A stretch of 64,000 nt of DNA from Onchidella celtica (lineage: Eukaryota; Mollusca; Gastropoda; Systellommatophora; Onchidiidae): positions 71,985,618 through 72,049,617 of the forward strand of contig OZ007569.1 of assembly GCA_963931925.1 (NCBI GenBank), read 5' to 3'. Shown here one piece after another: positions 42,008 through 53,282 of this stretch (positions are counted from its first letter, which is position 1; every line of letters starts with the position of its first letter). A model generated the notes under the pieces. It saw only the letters and a program-made list of their open reading frames with translations. It searched no databases and had not been told where the DNA came from. The position numbers and the translations under genes are program-made.

Positions 42008-43144
42008 AATCCTTTCAAATTACTGCCGGGCCGTGACCTCAACCTTCTCATTATTGGGCACACTGGCCATGGAAAGAGTTCCACTGGAAATTCAATTTTA
42101 TGTAGAGAAGCATTTTGGAGTGGAGATGGTAGCTTGATGAACGCTGCTAGCAGTAGGCAATCTGAAGTTAATCCCACAAGAACAGACTGGGCAGAAATTG
42201 ATGATCGCATAATAAAAGTTGTAGACACTCCTGGACTCGATGAGACAGATTTCACTGATGTTGCTCATGGAGCTGTTGCAAGGTTTCCTGATGGCTTTCA
42301 TGCTTTGCTTTTAGTTATCAAGTTGTCAAGTCATATGACCGAGAGGGAATTTAACACCATCAGTCAGATCAATAAAATTTTGGGCAAAAAAATACTTCAA
42401 TGCCGTTGTATATGTGTAATTACCTATGGTGACATTTTTAAAGAAACATGGGCAAGAGAGTGGGGCAGTTTTATGGTTTGGTGTAAGGGTCAGAGTGATC
42501 CTGTAAGGAAACTCTTCAAGAAATGCAAACATAGATGTGTTCTCTTTAACAATTGTGATCCAGAGCCAATGGAAAGAAAAAGACAACTGTGGGATTTAGT
42601 CAAAATTGTGGACAGTTTGGGATGCAGGAGAAAGCCTTATACTAACCGCTTGTTTAAGTTTTCCAAGAAAATGTATGAAGATTGGACAAGGAAATACAAG
42701 CAGCCACAAATGATGATCAAGACAGTGAAAAGCATAAACTTTATTCAAGGGAAGCTGAATGCATTGCTGAACAGCGGCTGTGGTAAAGCTCTAGGGGCGG
42801 ATGAGCTGAAGAAACTAAAGAAACATGTTGAGAAAATCCATGAGAATCTTTCCAAAAGTCAAAATCAGAGTTTGTCTGAACTAAAGTCTCTGATTTCTCA
42901 GCTAAAGGATGCGATCCAGCCACAGAATCCTGAGATTAGCATGGCAAGTTTGAAAAATGTTGCAACAACCTGGAACATATGCATTGATGAGTGTGTAACT
43001 CCACATGATCCTATAATCTCAGACTATATATTTGAAAAGGTGAAGGCTAAGGTTGAAGAAGATTCAGATTCCACTACATTGTGCTGCCCTTTCAACAGTG
43101 ATGTAAGACAAGACCCATTTCACGATCCAGGAGCAAGTAAATAA
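42008..43144 (+). CDS. Second AIG1 GTPase terminal exon, without Hint domain
   Basis: The open frame continues upstream to 41954, but holds no ATG before the P-loop; a strong acceptor (TTTTCTATCCTAAAACAG) ends at 42007. Exon phase is 0 and the P-loop GHTGHGKSS begins at codon 17, exactly as in the 38381 exon, so the two are tandem duplicates. DTPG, a TYGD G4-like motif and VLFNN follow, then a long Lys-rich helical region. The C terminus ends soon after CVTPHDP, at the point where the other copy enters its Hint domain, and instead carries a short acidic and Cys-Cys tail with TAA at 43142-43144. 378 residues. It may be an alternative last exon of the upstream gene (would give 772 aa) or the last exon of a separate gene whose 5' exons are not visible. 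I found no exon candidates between 39995 and 42007. Confidence 0.85.
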   Translation, partial: NPFKLLPGRDLNLLIIGHTGHGKSSTGNSILCREAFWSGDGSLMNAASSRQSEVNPTRTDWAEIDDRIIKVVDTPGLDETDFTDVAHGAVARFPDGFHALLLVIKLSSHMTEREFNTISQINKILGKKILQCRCICVITYGDIFKETWAREWGSFMVWCKGQSDPVRKLFKKCKHRCVLFNNCDPEPMERKRQLWDLVKIVDSLGCRRKPYTNRLFKFSKKMYEDWTRKYKQPQMMIKTVKSINFIQGKLNALLNSGCGKALGADELKKLKKHVEKIHENLSKSQNQSLSELKSLISQLKDAIQPQNPEISMASLKNVATTWNICIDECVTPHDPIISDYIFEKVKAKVEEDSDSTTLCCPFNSDVRQDPFHDPGASK

Positions 43145-45119
43145 GAACATTAGTTTGAGTCAGGGTATGTTTCAACAGAAAATCATTTGCGCAAGAAATA
43201 AGCTGATTATGCATCATAAAGTACAAATATTGCAAGACTGATTCGTCATTTGACATTGATGCTAGTGGAGGCAAATGGTTCAGCACTCATTACTTCTCTG
43301 TACATCTGTGTATTCTTTTATAGATTTATTTATTTTATTTTTTTTGAACGTTTAATTCACTTTGATGGAACTGATACTTTGACTGAAAATGTGAGGAAGA
43401 ATGTGAAAAGCCAAGACTATTCCGTCTGCTGTGATAATATTGGTTACAAAGTTCTTGTATGACAAAAAGTAGAGTCATTTGAATTAGTGACAACTTGAAA
43501 TGAAGCTCAAGTTTTTTTAATCCTTAAGTGTGTATGATACATCTTAGAAATGTCTTTGGTTATTAAGTTTTGATTGATTCTTTTCTTCTTTCTAATGGTC
43601 TCTTATTTCACGCAAAACACTGGGTATGATTTCTATTGTAGAATTTTCTATTTGTCAAGCAGAAGATTTCTCTGTCAAATGAACAATTTTGATCATCGTG
43701 TTGCCTGTTGTTTGTGTAAATGGTGTAAAGACCCAAGAGTGGGTGTTAATTGCGACACTGTACAGGTGAATATCAACTGGACAAACCATGAAAGTCAACT
43801 ATAATTACGATAGGTTTATTTCAAGAGAACTAAAACAACATGTATTCTGTACTTAGACGCTATAGCCAAGGGCCCTCACTCACTCATTCATTCCCGTTAA
43901 TTAATTAGTTATTGTTTTGCAATCAAGTCATGAACTATGTAATAATTAACATCCTTTCTTCTCCGAATAAGAGTAATGTCTAAACTGAGCCATGATCTGG
44001 TTTACTTAACCTTTTATAAAATTTATATGATTACTGATTCCTTATTACCGTGTAAGAACTTTCACACCATCATTCAGTAAATGCAGACATGTCAAACGAG
44101 GTAAGGTATATTAATTGTAGCCTAAATAATATCATTGTTCATCGAATTATCAAATTGTTTGTAAATTATTAAAATTATTGGTTTTTGACTGTTGTTTTCA
44201 GTCACAGCATTGTTCGTCCGTTCATCTCTTAACCATGGTCAAGTCTGTTCATAATTAATGTTAATTACGATAAAATGATATATAATATAAAGTCTAAAAA
44301 TAGCCAGAGCATTTGTTACATGCTAGCTAGAGCGATCAAAATAATATTTCGTCATAAGGACGTTATTTGTTAGTGCCTAACATGGTAAGTAAAGTGTATG
44401 CGGGAGGTGTTGTGCTCACTGCACTACCCTTTGTTTCAACATTTACTAATATAATGTGTACCTGGCGGGCTTTTTAACAACACGACCACTTTCTGTAGTG
44501 TGTGGTGAAGGTGTATGAGTGGACGTTCCGCAGGTGAAGTAATGTGCTTAGACTGCTGGTTGGTGAACATCAGAGTTCAACCGGCTTGTCATTGTATTCA
44601 CACCACAAGGTCTGTCATCCACTGTGGCTGAACACGGGTTTGTAGAGACCGCCTTGGTGGTGAGTCTGCATCAGCAATTGATGACTGGCGAATCTCCTCT
44701 GGGTCTGCTGTTTGAGCAGGATTTGGTGATTTGTTGAGTTCCTCATCTCTTCCTGAAGTGTTGTCAAGCCCACAATATTCTGATCAAGTACAGTCTCCGG
44801 AGATGGTTGGAAAGTTGTGTGCGTGTGGAGAATGGTTATTTGATTATACCTGCAGTGCCTTATGCATAAAGAAGCAAACTGGTCATAAAATGAATTGTAC
44901 AGCAAAGTTGGCCATTCAGTGTTAGTATATGTGAGGAAGAATACAGAAACCTCATTAGAGTTTATAATGTTTGCTTGTGTTACAAATCATTTTGAGGTGG
45001 TCGGGACGTTTCTTTTTGTATGTTTCTCACTTTGAAAACTTCAGTTAGTTACTCATGTAATACTAAATATGAGCTTTTAAAGGAAGTAGTATCAACAAAT
45101 AAACGTCACAACAACAACT
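43145..45119. other. 3' flank of the second AIG1 exon
   Basis: AT-rich, noncoding. A slightly GC-richer patch at 44500-44900 may be repeat-derived. No gene recognised. Confidence 0.4.
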
Positions 45120-45206
45120 TCTTGAGGTTGGCTGATGACAGATCGGAGTGGAGAGCCATGATCGCCAATGTCAGGGCAACTGATGATGATGATGATGGTG
45201 ATGTTT
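45120..45206 (+). pseudogene. Short 3'-end fragment of an APE-type LINE
   Basis: Encodes RLADDRSEWRAMIANVRATD, the usual last residues of RTE/CR1-related LINE proteins, followed by a (GAT)n tail that reads as poly-Asp. Heavily 5'-truncated. Confidence 0.7.
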
Positions 45207-45759
45207 ATAAATACACTTTTCTGTGTGCCTGTCCATTTGTATGTTATGCCTTATGTGTATAAGCTTAAATGATGAATGTACTCTTTCTATGGGTTGCTGT
45301 TTATTCTGTTATGCTTTGGACACACCTTTTTATACAAACATTTTTAGATACCTAGTCCATATTGTAGTCATGCACATTAATATTTTAAACAATGCGAATA
45401 TAGCCTATCACTATCAGTAAATGAAATTGAAATTGCTTTTTGTTGTGTGGTTGTGTTTTCTCCATGTGAACATTTGTAATGAAATGTTCTGAATAGTAAC
45501 ATCTATTGTATCAATTTAATGTCAGGTTTTCTTTGGTATGATGAAGCAAATGGTATATACAGTCGAGCACGCGAAACTCGAACACACCTAAGTCGAAATC
45601 ACGGATCCCACGAACAGAGATCTAGGTCCCGAATTTATTTCTTAATATTCTTAGTAGTTATTTCACGCGAACCTCAAACTGTGACACGCATTCGTCGAAC
45701 TAGTTTTCCTGCTGCGAGTGAGATCCAAGCATCCCAGTAGCCTAGAAGTATAAAATTTT

Positions 45760-46145
45760 TAGAGGATAAACTCCCAATTCAAAATATATAAAAGCATTTG
45801 GGGTTGTTTTTCTCACACCTAGAATAGACTTCAGAAATGTGAGGTGGACTCGCTCAATGGGCCAAGCTTCAGCAAAACCCCAGATTTCACAAGCATATAA
45901 AAGTATAGGCTTTATTCATGTATTGAATAGTCGTAGCTGTAACGAAGGACTCAGCTCTGGATTTTTGTGCAAATAAGCCTTCAAACCAAATAAAGCTCTC
46001 TGTGCTTGATCCACTAGCGCCTGAATACCTTTAGAAAATTTACCTGTACTACTAAATATAAATCCAAGATACTTGAATGAACTAACGGTTTCCAGAGTTA
46101 TATCATTGTACATCCATCTATCCCGCACGCCAGACGCTTTTTCTT
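45760..46145 (-). pseudogene. LINE fragment (reverse transcriptase thumb and C terminus)
   Basis: Minus strand: SFKYLGFIFSSTGKFSKGI, QRALFGLKAYLHKN, LQLRLFNT, one in-frame stop, then IKPILLYACEIWGFAEAWP and VHLTFLKSILGVRK. Typical C-terminal region of a jockey/CR1-type LINE, truncated at the 5' end and broken by one stop (TGA at about 45913). Confidence 0.75.
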
Positions 46146-46627
46146 CCCTTTTCCTTTTTTACTGTTTGGTCGTGTTAAATATTTTTATGAGAGTCATGGT
46201 GTAGCCTACTGAACTGGATGTATTGGCTCCATATTTCGCTAAGTTATGTGTCCTTTAATTCGCATTGTGATTTTACATGATATGTTCACACGACCTGAGG
46301 GCTCACTGAACTTAGTGTGGTTAGCTGCTAACCAGCTTAGGCACAATCTGCGGAGCTGATTAGAATAAAATGTGCCATGATCATGTACAGTTATTTTGGA
46401 CATCTCTCTTTTCTTATGCATTTTTGTTTCTGATGGCATAATTCTTACTCTTTGTATTGTAAGCCATGTGTTATGATATTGATAGGTGTATTTCTTGCAT
46501 GAAAATGTTGTTTATTCATTTAAAAATGGAGACAAAGTTTTTTTCTGTGACGTTGACGTTATCATTTTTTAAGTTTGTTCATTGATTTCCTTCTTCATTG
46601 AATCCTTAAGTCTTAAGCATTTTATTT
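46146..46627. other. Noncoding spacer
   Basis: AT-rich. A segment near 46345-46370 (GAGCTGATTAGAATAAAATG) has a near match at 50540-50562, a trace of a dispersed repeat. Confidence 0.35.
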
Positions 46628-46810
46628 TTTGTATTTTTTGTATTTGTGTAACTCTTTAATCCCATTTGGGAAATTTGCCTTTGTGCCATTGCAGCCCAGT
46701 TATAACTGGAGCAGGCACGTTGTCGCCACAGTGCAGCGCCGATCGGCGGTTTTTTTTTTGTGTGTGGGGGGTTTGGGAGATGAGGGGGGAGGGGCAGGGA
46801 CTAGTAGGGA
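46628..46810 (+). repeat. Dispersed repeat, copy 1
   Basis: Shares TGTATTTGTGTA, the CATTGCAGCCCAGTT segment, CCACAGTGCAGC and GTCGGTGG/ATCGGCGG followed by a T-run with 47830-47960. The second copy directly follows an L2-like LINE fragment, so this may be a 3' UTR of that family. Confidence 0.55.
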
Positions 46811-47129
46811 TGAATTTTAATTCTTATTAACTCTTTGGTCAGTATCTGTGAACATTTTGTCTTTGGATTTACATACAGTATGTGCACATGATAAACTTAC
46901 ATGATATAATGTTCACTGTGTCAGGTAAAGGTTTTCAAATGAATGACTTTGAAGGAGGTCTCTCCATTTGTAAGTCACAAAATTCAGATTTTAATATATA
47001 TATAAATATATATATATACAGTAATTGTCAATTGTGGAGGCTTTCATTTATTTTGTAGGAGCAGCTGATAACAGCGAACGATTTGGAATTTTCTTTTTAA
47101 CATTTACTGTTGTCACTTGAATGAAATAT

Positions 47130-47830
47130 TATATCACAGCAATAGCCAGGCTTGTTCAGTGGTACAAAAATCTTTTCTCATATTAAATGTACAGAAAACA
47201 AAGGAGGTTGTCATTGATTTGAGGACAAATATGCCACCTTCATCAATGTTAAGCACCGGTAATAAAGAGGTTGAGTGAGTTGAACATGACAAGTATTTGG
47301 ACATAAATATCCACCACATTCTACATTGGCACAGGCACTTTGCAAATGTCCACTCAAGAGCCAGTCAGAGAATGTACTTTCTATGCAAGTTAAGACCCTT
47401 TATTGCTGATAAAACACGATTTTTCTTGATCTATAAAACCACAATCGAAAGCATAGTAAAATATTTTATTACAGCATGGAAAAGCAATGCCAGAGAAAGT
47501 GAAAAGATGGAACTGCTACATCAAGAAAACATGCAACATGACAGACCTGGCCTTTTTCAGCTTTGACCACCTGTACTCATATATTTAGTGTGACGAAATT
47601 TATTTCTGTCTTAATTAGTGACAATCACCATCCCCTGATTTCTAGATCATCCTGGAGTGACACGATAATACACATTAAAGCAAGCAGAGAAAGATACAGA
47701 AGATTGTCTTTGTCCCCTCAGTTCGCCTCCTCAACAAGATATTGATGTTTGCCATATTTTACTTAGGTTCCATGCCATGTTACTTCATGTAAAATACTTG
47801 TTATTGAATTGTCATTATATTTTTTTTTAT
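47130..47830 (+). pseudogene. L2-like LINE fragment (C-terminal end and 3' UTR)
   Basis: Reads NVQKTKEVVIDLRTN in one frame, then KYLDINIHHILHWHRHFANV, SQRMYFLCKLRPFIADKT, LIYKTTIESIVKYFITAWKSN. The same motif order occurs in the LINE at 61.45-63.7 kb, so both belong to one family. 5'-truncated and frameshifted. Confidence 0.75.
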
Positions 47831-47965
47831 GTGTATTTGTGTATATGCCTACTTCTTTAATACCTTCGTGTCATTGCAGTCCAGTTGAAACTAGAGTAGA
47901 CAAGTTGTATCCACAGTGCAGCACCTGTCGGTGGTTTTTTTTTTGGAGGAGAAGGGGGGGTAGGA
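47830..47965 (+). repeat. Dispersed repeat, copy 2
   Basis: Direct repeat of 46628-46765, diverged; ends in a T-run followed by a G-rich patch. Confidence 0.5.
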
Positions 47966-48052
47966 GTACGTTTTTTATTTAAGTTTGTTCGGGCAGCAGC
48001 CTGGGCCTGCTCTTCTCGATTTCCAACAGCCAAGGTATCTTTAGCATGTGCA

Positions 48053-48248
48053 ACATTCACATGGGCACTCCAAGTTTTTCATCTTTATCTGAGAAGACCA
48101 GGTGCTCGACCCTAATTGCCATATGATCAAGGACAGGAAAATAGGAGAAAAATCCCCAAATTCCAACGTGCCTGCACCGACGGGGATTCGAACCTGGTAC
48201 CTTCAGCATGAGAGGCAAACACCTTGCCTTTAGACCACCGCGTCCCCA
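48053..48248 (-). mobile_element. tRNA-derived SINE
   Basis: On the minus strand the element starts GGGGACGCGGTGGTCTAAAG (48247 downward), with an A box around 48226-48237 and a perfect B box GGTTCGAATCC at 48184-48194 (complement). The tRNA-like head is followed by an unrelated body of about 110 bp. A functional tRNA is excluded: no 3' acceptor strand pairs with GGGGACG. Confidence 0.75.
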
Positions 48249-51200
48249 TGTTACATGTGTATATGTAAATAATAATATGATGCATAAGATGTGTGTACAT
48301 GTAGGCCTACCATGTTTGTACTCTTCAGACATGTCAGTGAAAGTGCATTTCTCTCATGGGATAATAATGTGATTATCATATCTAACTATAATGGAGCTAG
48401 AGGGTGAACCTGTAAACAGCTAAAACTTCATGACTACGCCATAAAAAAATTATGAAACATGGTGCACTGCATCATTTTTTGACGAAGAGTTACGTGGACA
48501 CATTCATTTTCAACTAAAATCAGCCTTTACTATATTAAAATGTTTTCAGCCGCAAAAACAGAGACGCATTTTCGTCGAGTAGAATCAAAAAGCCTGATTG
48601 GAAATTCCGTCCTTGACTTCTCTTTACACATTGGTGGTCGAAAATCAATGTAATCACATCTGTGTATTTCTGCTTACGTTCTAGTATTAGTCATTGCATC
48701 GAATCCAAATGCTGTTTTTAATGTAGCTTAGATCTAGATAAAAGGTTGGGCTACTGCAAAGAATGTACAAGATTTATCTTGCGCGGGTCAGCTTGTCTTA
48801 TTGATTTGTTTTTATGTTTTTGGAAGTTTTGTCCAAAATAGGGAAAGAAGAAAGAACTTTTTTTCTTTAATCTGTTGATTAATGTTAGAAAATTTGATTC
48901 ACTGGTACATGCTGAAATAATTGTTGGTGTTCTTTGCTAAAGCGTATCCTTCATCAACTGCTGTTGACATGCTCACATTATATGTGAGGCGCTCTAGTGA
49001 AATGTTCCACATGTCGCGCTCGACACTTTCAAGATCGGACCAAAAAATAGATGGATAGGGATGGGGACTCCTCAGCCCTAAAATGCGGCTAAATCAGCTT
49101 TTTGGCATAAATCGGTTCCTCAATCATTTCTTTATGCCTGTGCCAAAGGATTTCAATGCATTCCGCCTATAAATACATGTATATTTTTCTTTAATCCATT
49201 CAAATGGTCTTTTTATACCGTATTTTCGTTGACTTCAAATACGTTTTTCTCAAAAGTGACTTTTTCTAGCCTGCCACTTTGAATCACAATAACATGGTCA
49301 AATTTCAACGTTTTTACATGAAATAAAGTGCATTTCTGTTATAATTCATTTTAAAGTGATGGTGGAGATGAGGGAGCAAGGAAGAAGTGTGTGCCCATTT
49401 GCAGCAAACATGGCAGACTGGACATCCCTGAAGATTTCGAAAGAATAATATTCAGAATGTGAATGAGCAGAAAGTTTACAAGGAAGTTTGTCACCAATGT
49501 GAAAATTAATTTGAAGATAGTTTAGCAACATTTTTTTTATAAAGTTTTGTTTGTAAATTATATCTTTAATGTTGATTTTTTTTTGCCCTGATTATTTTTC
49601 GAGGTCCTGGACAGCATTCGTAATTTACTGTCTTCTAAATCATGACATACTATTGTATTTTCTTTTTCAGTCAGCTGCAAAGTAATTGTAAAGTCACATT
49701 TTCATTGTTTTGTTTGTCATTGTGTTTTTGATTAGTAATTTGTTAGTAGTCAAGACAGACAATAATTATATAATACATGTACATGTCCTGGATTGTCTCT
49801 CCTTTTAAATGCAGGAATTAATTTATGTAAAAACTGTTGTTAGGATCATTTTGTGAGTATTTTCCTAGCAACTGTTATTTATGTCATCTTTAACTGGTGG
49901 ACTTAGTTACATGTATTTACTACTGAAATTTGCTTTTCTTTTTTTTTACCTTAGAAGTTGGATTAGTGTAGAAGGTGCACTATTACATTATGGCACAATA
50001 TTGCTTTTGAAGATGTGACCATCTGATAATAATTTCAAATGGCTAACAGTAGGCAAAAAAGGTATCATATTCTAGATCTATCCAAATTCAGTGGCCAGAG
50101 ATGTCGCGGTTATTTGGCCGTTTTTTTGCATTACTCAACCTTTTGCGGTCACGTGACTAGGCAGGGACTACCATTAAAGATAACATTTTTAGCAATATAA
50201 TCAGCTTTCTTGAGCTGTATATTGACAAACTTAAAAATATGTACCAACAAAGAAACTTGAATTATCTCCTAGTAGTCCAAGACACTGTTTTCAGCAGGAG
50301 AACAGCCAGTCAAAAGTTTACAGCCTCATCTCACTGATGCTGGTCAAAATTCTTTGTGTTTATGTAATAAAATGTATTCAGCCGTCCATGCTGCACTCAG
50401 GATAGTCAGCTGGAGCACATTATTTTATTAGAATAATAATTATATAGGCCCACATATACACTGTGTTAAAAGGAGCAATGCCTACATAAAGTGGGGGCAG
50501 ACCAGACTTCAGGAAGTTAGAAAGTTAGCCATTAAGTAGCTGAGAGCTGATCAGAATAAAATGTGTCAAAATATGATTCTGGGGTTATTGTATCTGATAC
50601 CCAGTTGAAACGGTTGGTCCATGCCCCATCATAAAGATGAATGTTGATGTTGATGTCAATAAGTGTATTTTTCTGCATGGATTTGGGATCATTCCCAATG
50701 TATATTAAATTATTTTTTTCTCACAGTGCTAAAGAATAGCAGTGTAATCAAATGTTTAATGATTGATGTATCCCCAAATTCTGTTTTCTCTTGTTTAGTG
50801 CACCTTTCTTTTTATTGGCTTATTTGTCACTGACAGTAATGTAAAATGTTGTTTATTATCATAATTGTGTTTTGCTTTTAAATTTTTGCTTATTCATTTT
50901 AAAATAGAAGCAAATCTTCTTCCTGCAGTGGTCCCAGTTTTAAGTACATGTACATTCGGTGCTTTTCTTGAACAAGGCTTAAATCTTGTGAGCAATTTAG
51001 TAGGTAGCCAATCTGATTTTTCATTACATGTATACATGTATATATTTATTATAACAGAATACCATAGCTCATAGCCAGAAAGAACTCATTCTTATGATAT
51101 TGCAATAGCTAAATTGTTAAGGCAGATTTTTAAAATCTGTGCGCCACCGACAGAAAATACCAAATAGCCATTTTTATGCATGCATAGCAAACAAGAAAAT

Positions 51201-52554
51201 GTAACTATACAGTTGAAACTTCTTAAAACAAGAGACACCAGTACACATTATGCTATACAAAGCTTAATCTCTTTAAATGGATTTCTGAACATTATATGTT
51301 TGAAATTTTGAAGCTAAAAATGGCTTTGGAGATTTTGCATTTTCTCTGTGGAGAGGTTGGAAAGTCAGTTTTTTACTTTCAAACTTTCAAAAACTAACCA
51401 CTCAGTGAATAGACAAGACTTTTATGTCGAACTAAATAGTATTTTAGACCACTGCTAGTTAACAAATTCAAAGGACTGAAGTTTAAAATTCACCCTGTTC
51501 ATGGACCATAGAATTCAGACTTCATAATCTAAGTGCAAACAGTCTTTAGTTTATAGTAATTTTACATCATGTTCAAGACAGTGGAAAATGACAAACAATT
51601 GAATTTGTTCCACAGCTGTTCGTATTAGAAGTATGGACACTAGCACAGCAAAATGCTCCAACCACAGTAATAATGAGCATTAAATTTAGTATTTGGGCCT
51701 GTTTTTGACTGGTTGATTGTTTGTTGTTTTTTTTAAGAATACTGTATCACAAACATTCCCAACCAAACAAGCTCCTGACATTGTCTTGTTTCTGCATTCA
51801 TATTAATAATGAAGATTTCACCCGCCTTTATCAAAGATTGAATGAATGTTGATTTTTCGAATAGTGCCAACGAAAACAGTGTTCTTTTGTTCCATTAGGA
51901 AATTAATGGTGCTGATTTCGCCAAGCCTCCCCCCCCCCCCCCAAGCAGTCCTACTTCAGTGCAGTAAATTACTGAAAGGATGTTACATGTATATATATGT
52001 ATTGCATTGAATCCAGTTTTTGCTTTACTTTCCTGTCCATCAGAGCAAAATAATGGTGTAACTTTTTTTAAACAAGGAAAGTGAAATTTAAAGATTTGTA
52101 ATTATGATTTGAATGACTTTTTAAAATTATGGATTTAAAATACGTGTAACTTTAAATTTCTGGACAGTAAACCACTGTTTACAAAAACGATATTTCAATC
52201 AGAACATACAGCACACTATTCCTCACTTCCACTGCTTTAGAAAAGTTTTAATACAAAGTGCCGAGTATTAAACCCTTCCAGATGTGTTTTCCCAGGTTGG
52301 CAATTAAATGATGTGAAATGATTGTACAATATTTTATCCTTCATATATATATTACACTGTATTATATATATATACACATATCACGAACCACGTGGTAAAC
52401 TCGGTTTTTAGAAATATTTCAGGAGAAGTGAAACACCGAATAACTTTCTTCATCAGACTTAATGATTACGATATTTAAAAAAAGGGAGCGTTTATTGGGG
52501 CTACATGATCAATGTTACGATAGCGAGAAACGGGTAGCCCAAATAATGTTTCAG
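48249..52554. other. Long noncoding stretch
   Basis: AT-rich with scattered homopolymers (C-run near 51929-51942) and TATATA microsatellites. A possible LINE tail (GATGTTGATGTT) is near 50640-50657. No gene recognised on either strand. Confidence 0.4.
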
Positions 52555-53282
52555 GTGTGGGGTTTGGTTATCATTGCCTTTCTCACCCTGGATCAGGGTA
52601 TAGGCCACCAACAAACACTTTCCATCCCTCTCTATCGTGGGCCAGCCTCTTTACATTATTCCAAGTCTTTCCGCTTCGTTGCACATCATTTTCTCTGGCT
52701 CTTCTCCACGTTCCGCGCGGCCTTCCTCTTGATCTCTTGCCCTGGGGATGCCAATCCAATACCGTCTTCGTGATGCTGTTTCCTGGCCTCCTGAGAGTGT
52801 GGCCGATCCATCTCCATCGCCTCCTACCAATTTCCTCTCTGACTGGGCTCTGTCTTGTTCTTTTCCATACAATTTCATTGCTGACCTTGTCTGTCCATCT
52901 GATCTTAAGTAGCTTCCTCAAACATCTGTTGATGAAAACTTGGATTCTCTTTATGCAGGCCTGGGACGCATTCCAAGTCTCACATCCATACAACAGGACT
53001 GACTTCACGTTCGAGTTGAATATCCTCAGCTTTGTTTTTAGGGATATATCCTTGGTTCTCCAAATCTTGCTTGAGGACGTGAAAGCTGCCTGTGCCTTTC
53101 CAATTCGTGCTTTGACTTCTGCCTCTGTTCCTCCCTTATTGTCAATAATACTACCAAGATAGCAGAAGGACTCTACATCTTCCAGTGGTTGATCTCCTAC
53201 TCTGACGTGTGCGCTTGGGGGTGCAACAATATTTAGGACCTTCGACTTCGCAGGATGTATCCTCAATCCAATAGATTCTGAG
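52555..53282 (-). pseudogene. 5'-truncated LINE fragment with open C-terminal ORF
   Basis: An ORF of 227 codons on the minus strand (53266-52583): LNIVAPPSAHVRVGDQPLED, FCYLGSIIDNKGG, SVLLYGCETW, INRCLRKLLKIRWTDKVSN, RRRWRWIGHTLRRPGNSI, GKRSRGRPRGTWRR. This is the thumb and C-terminal part of an APE-type LINE of RTE-related character, different from the element at 3.4-15.5 kb. The open frame suggests it is fairly young; the 5' truncation is near 53282. Confidence 0.85.

Noticed and set aside
43250-43462. Possible Hint remnant downstream of the second AIG1 exon
   Set aside because: Only an ANGSA-like word and about 11 of 13 bases match the Hint tail; no Cys1, TxxH or SCY region is present.
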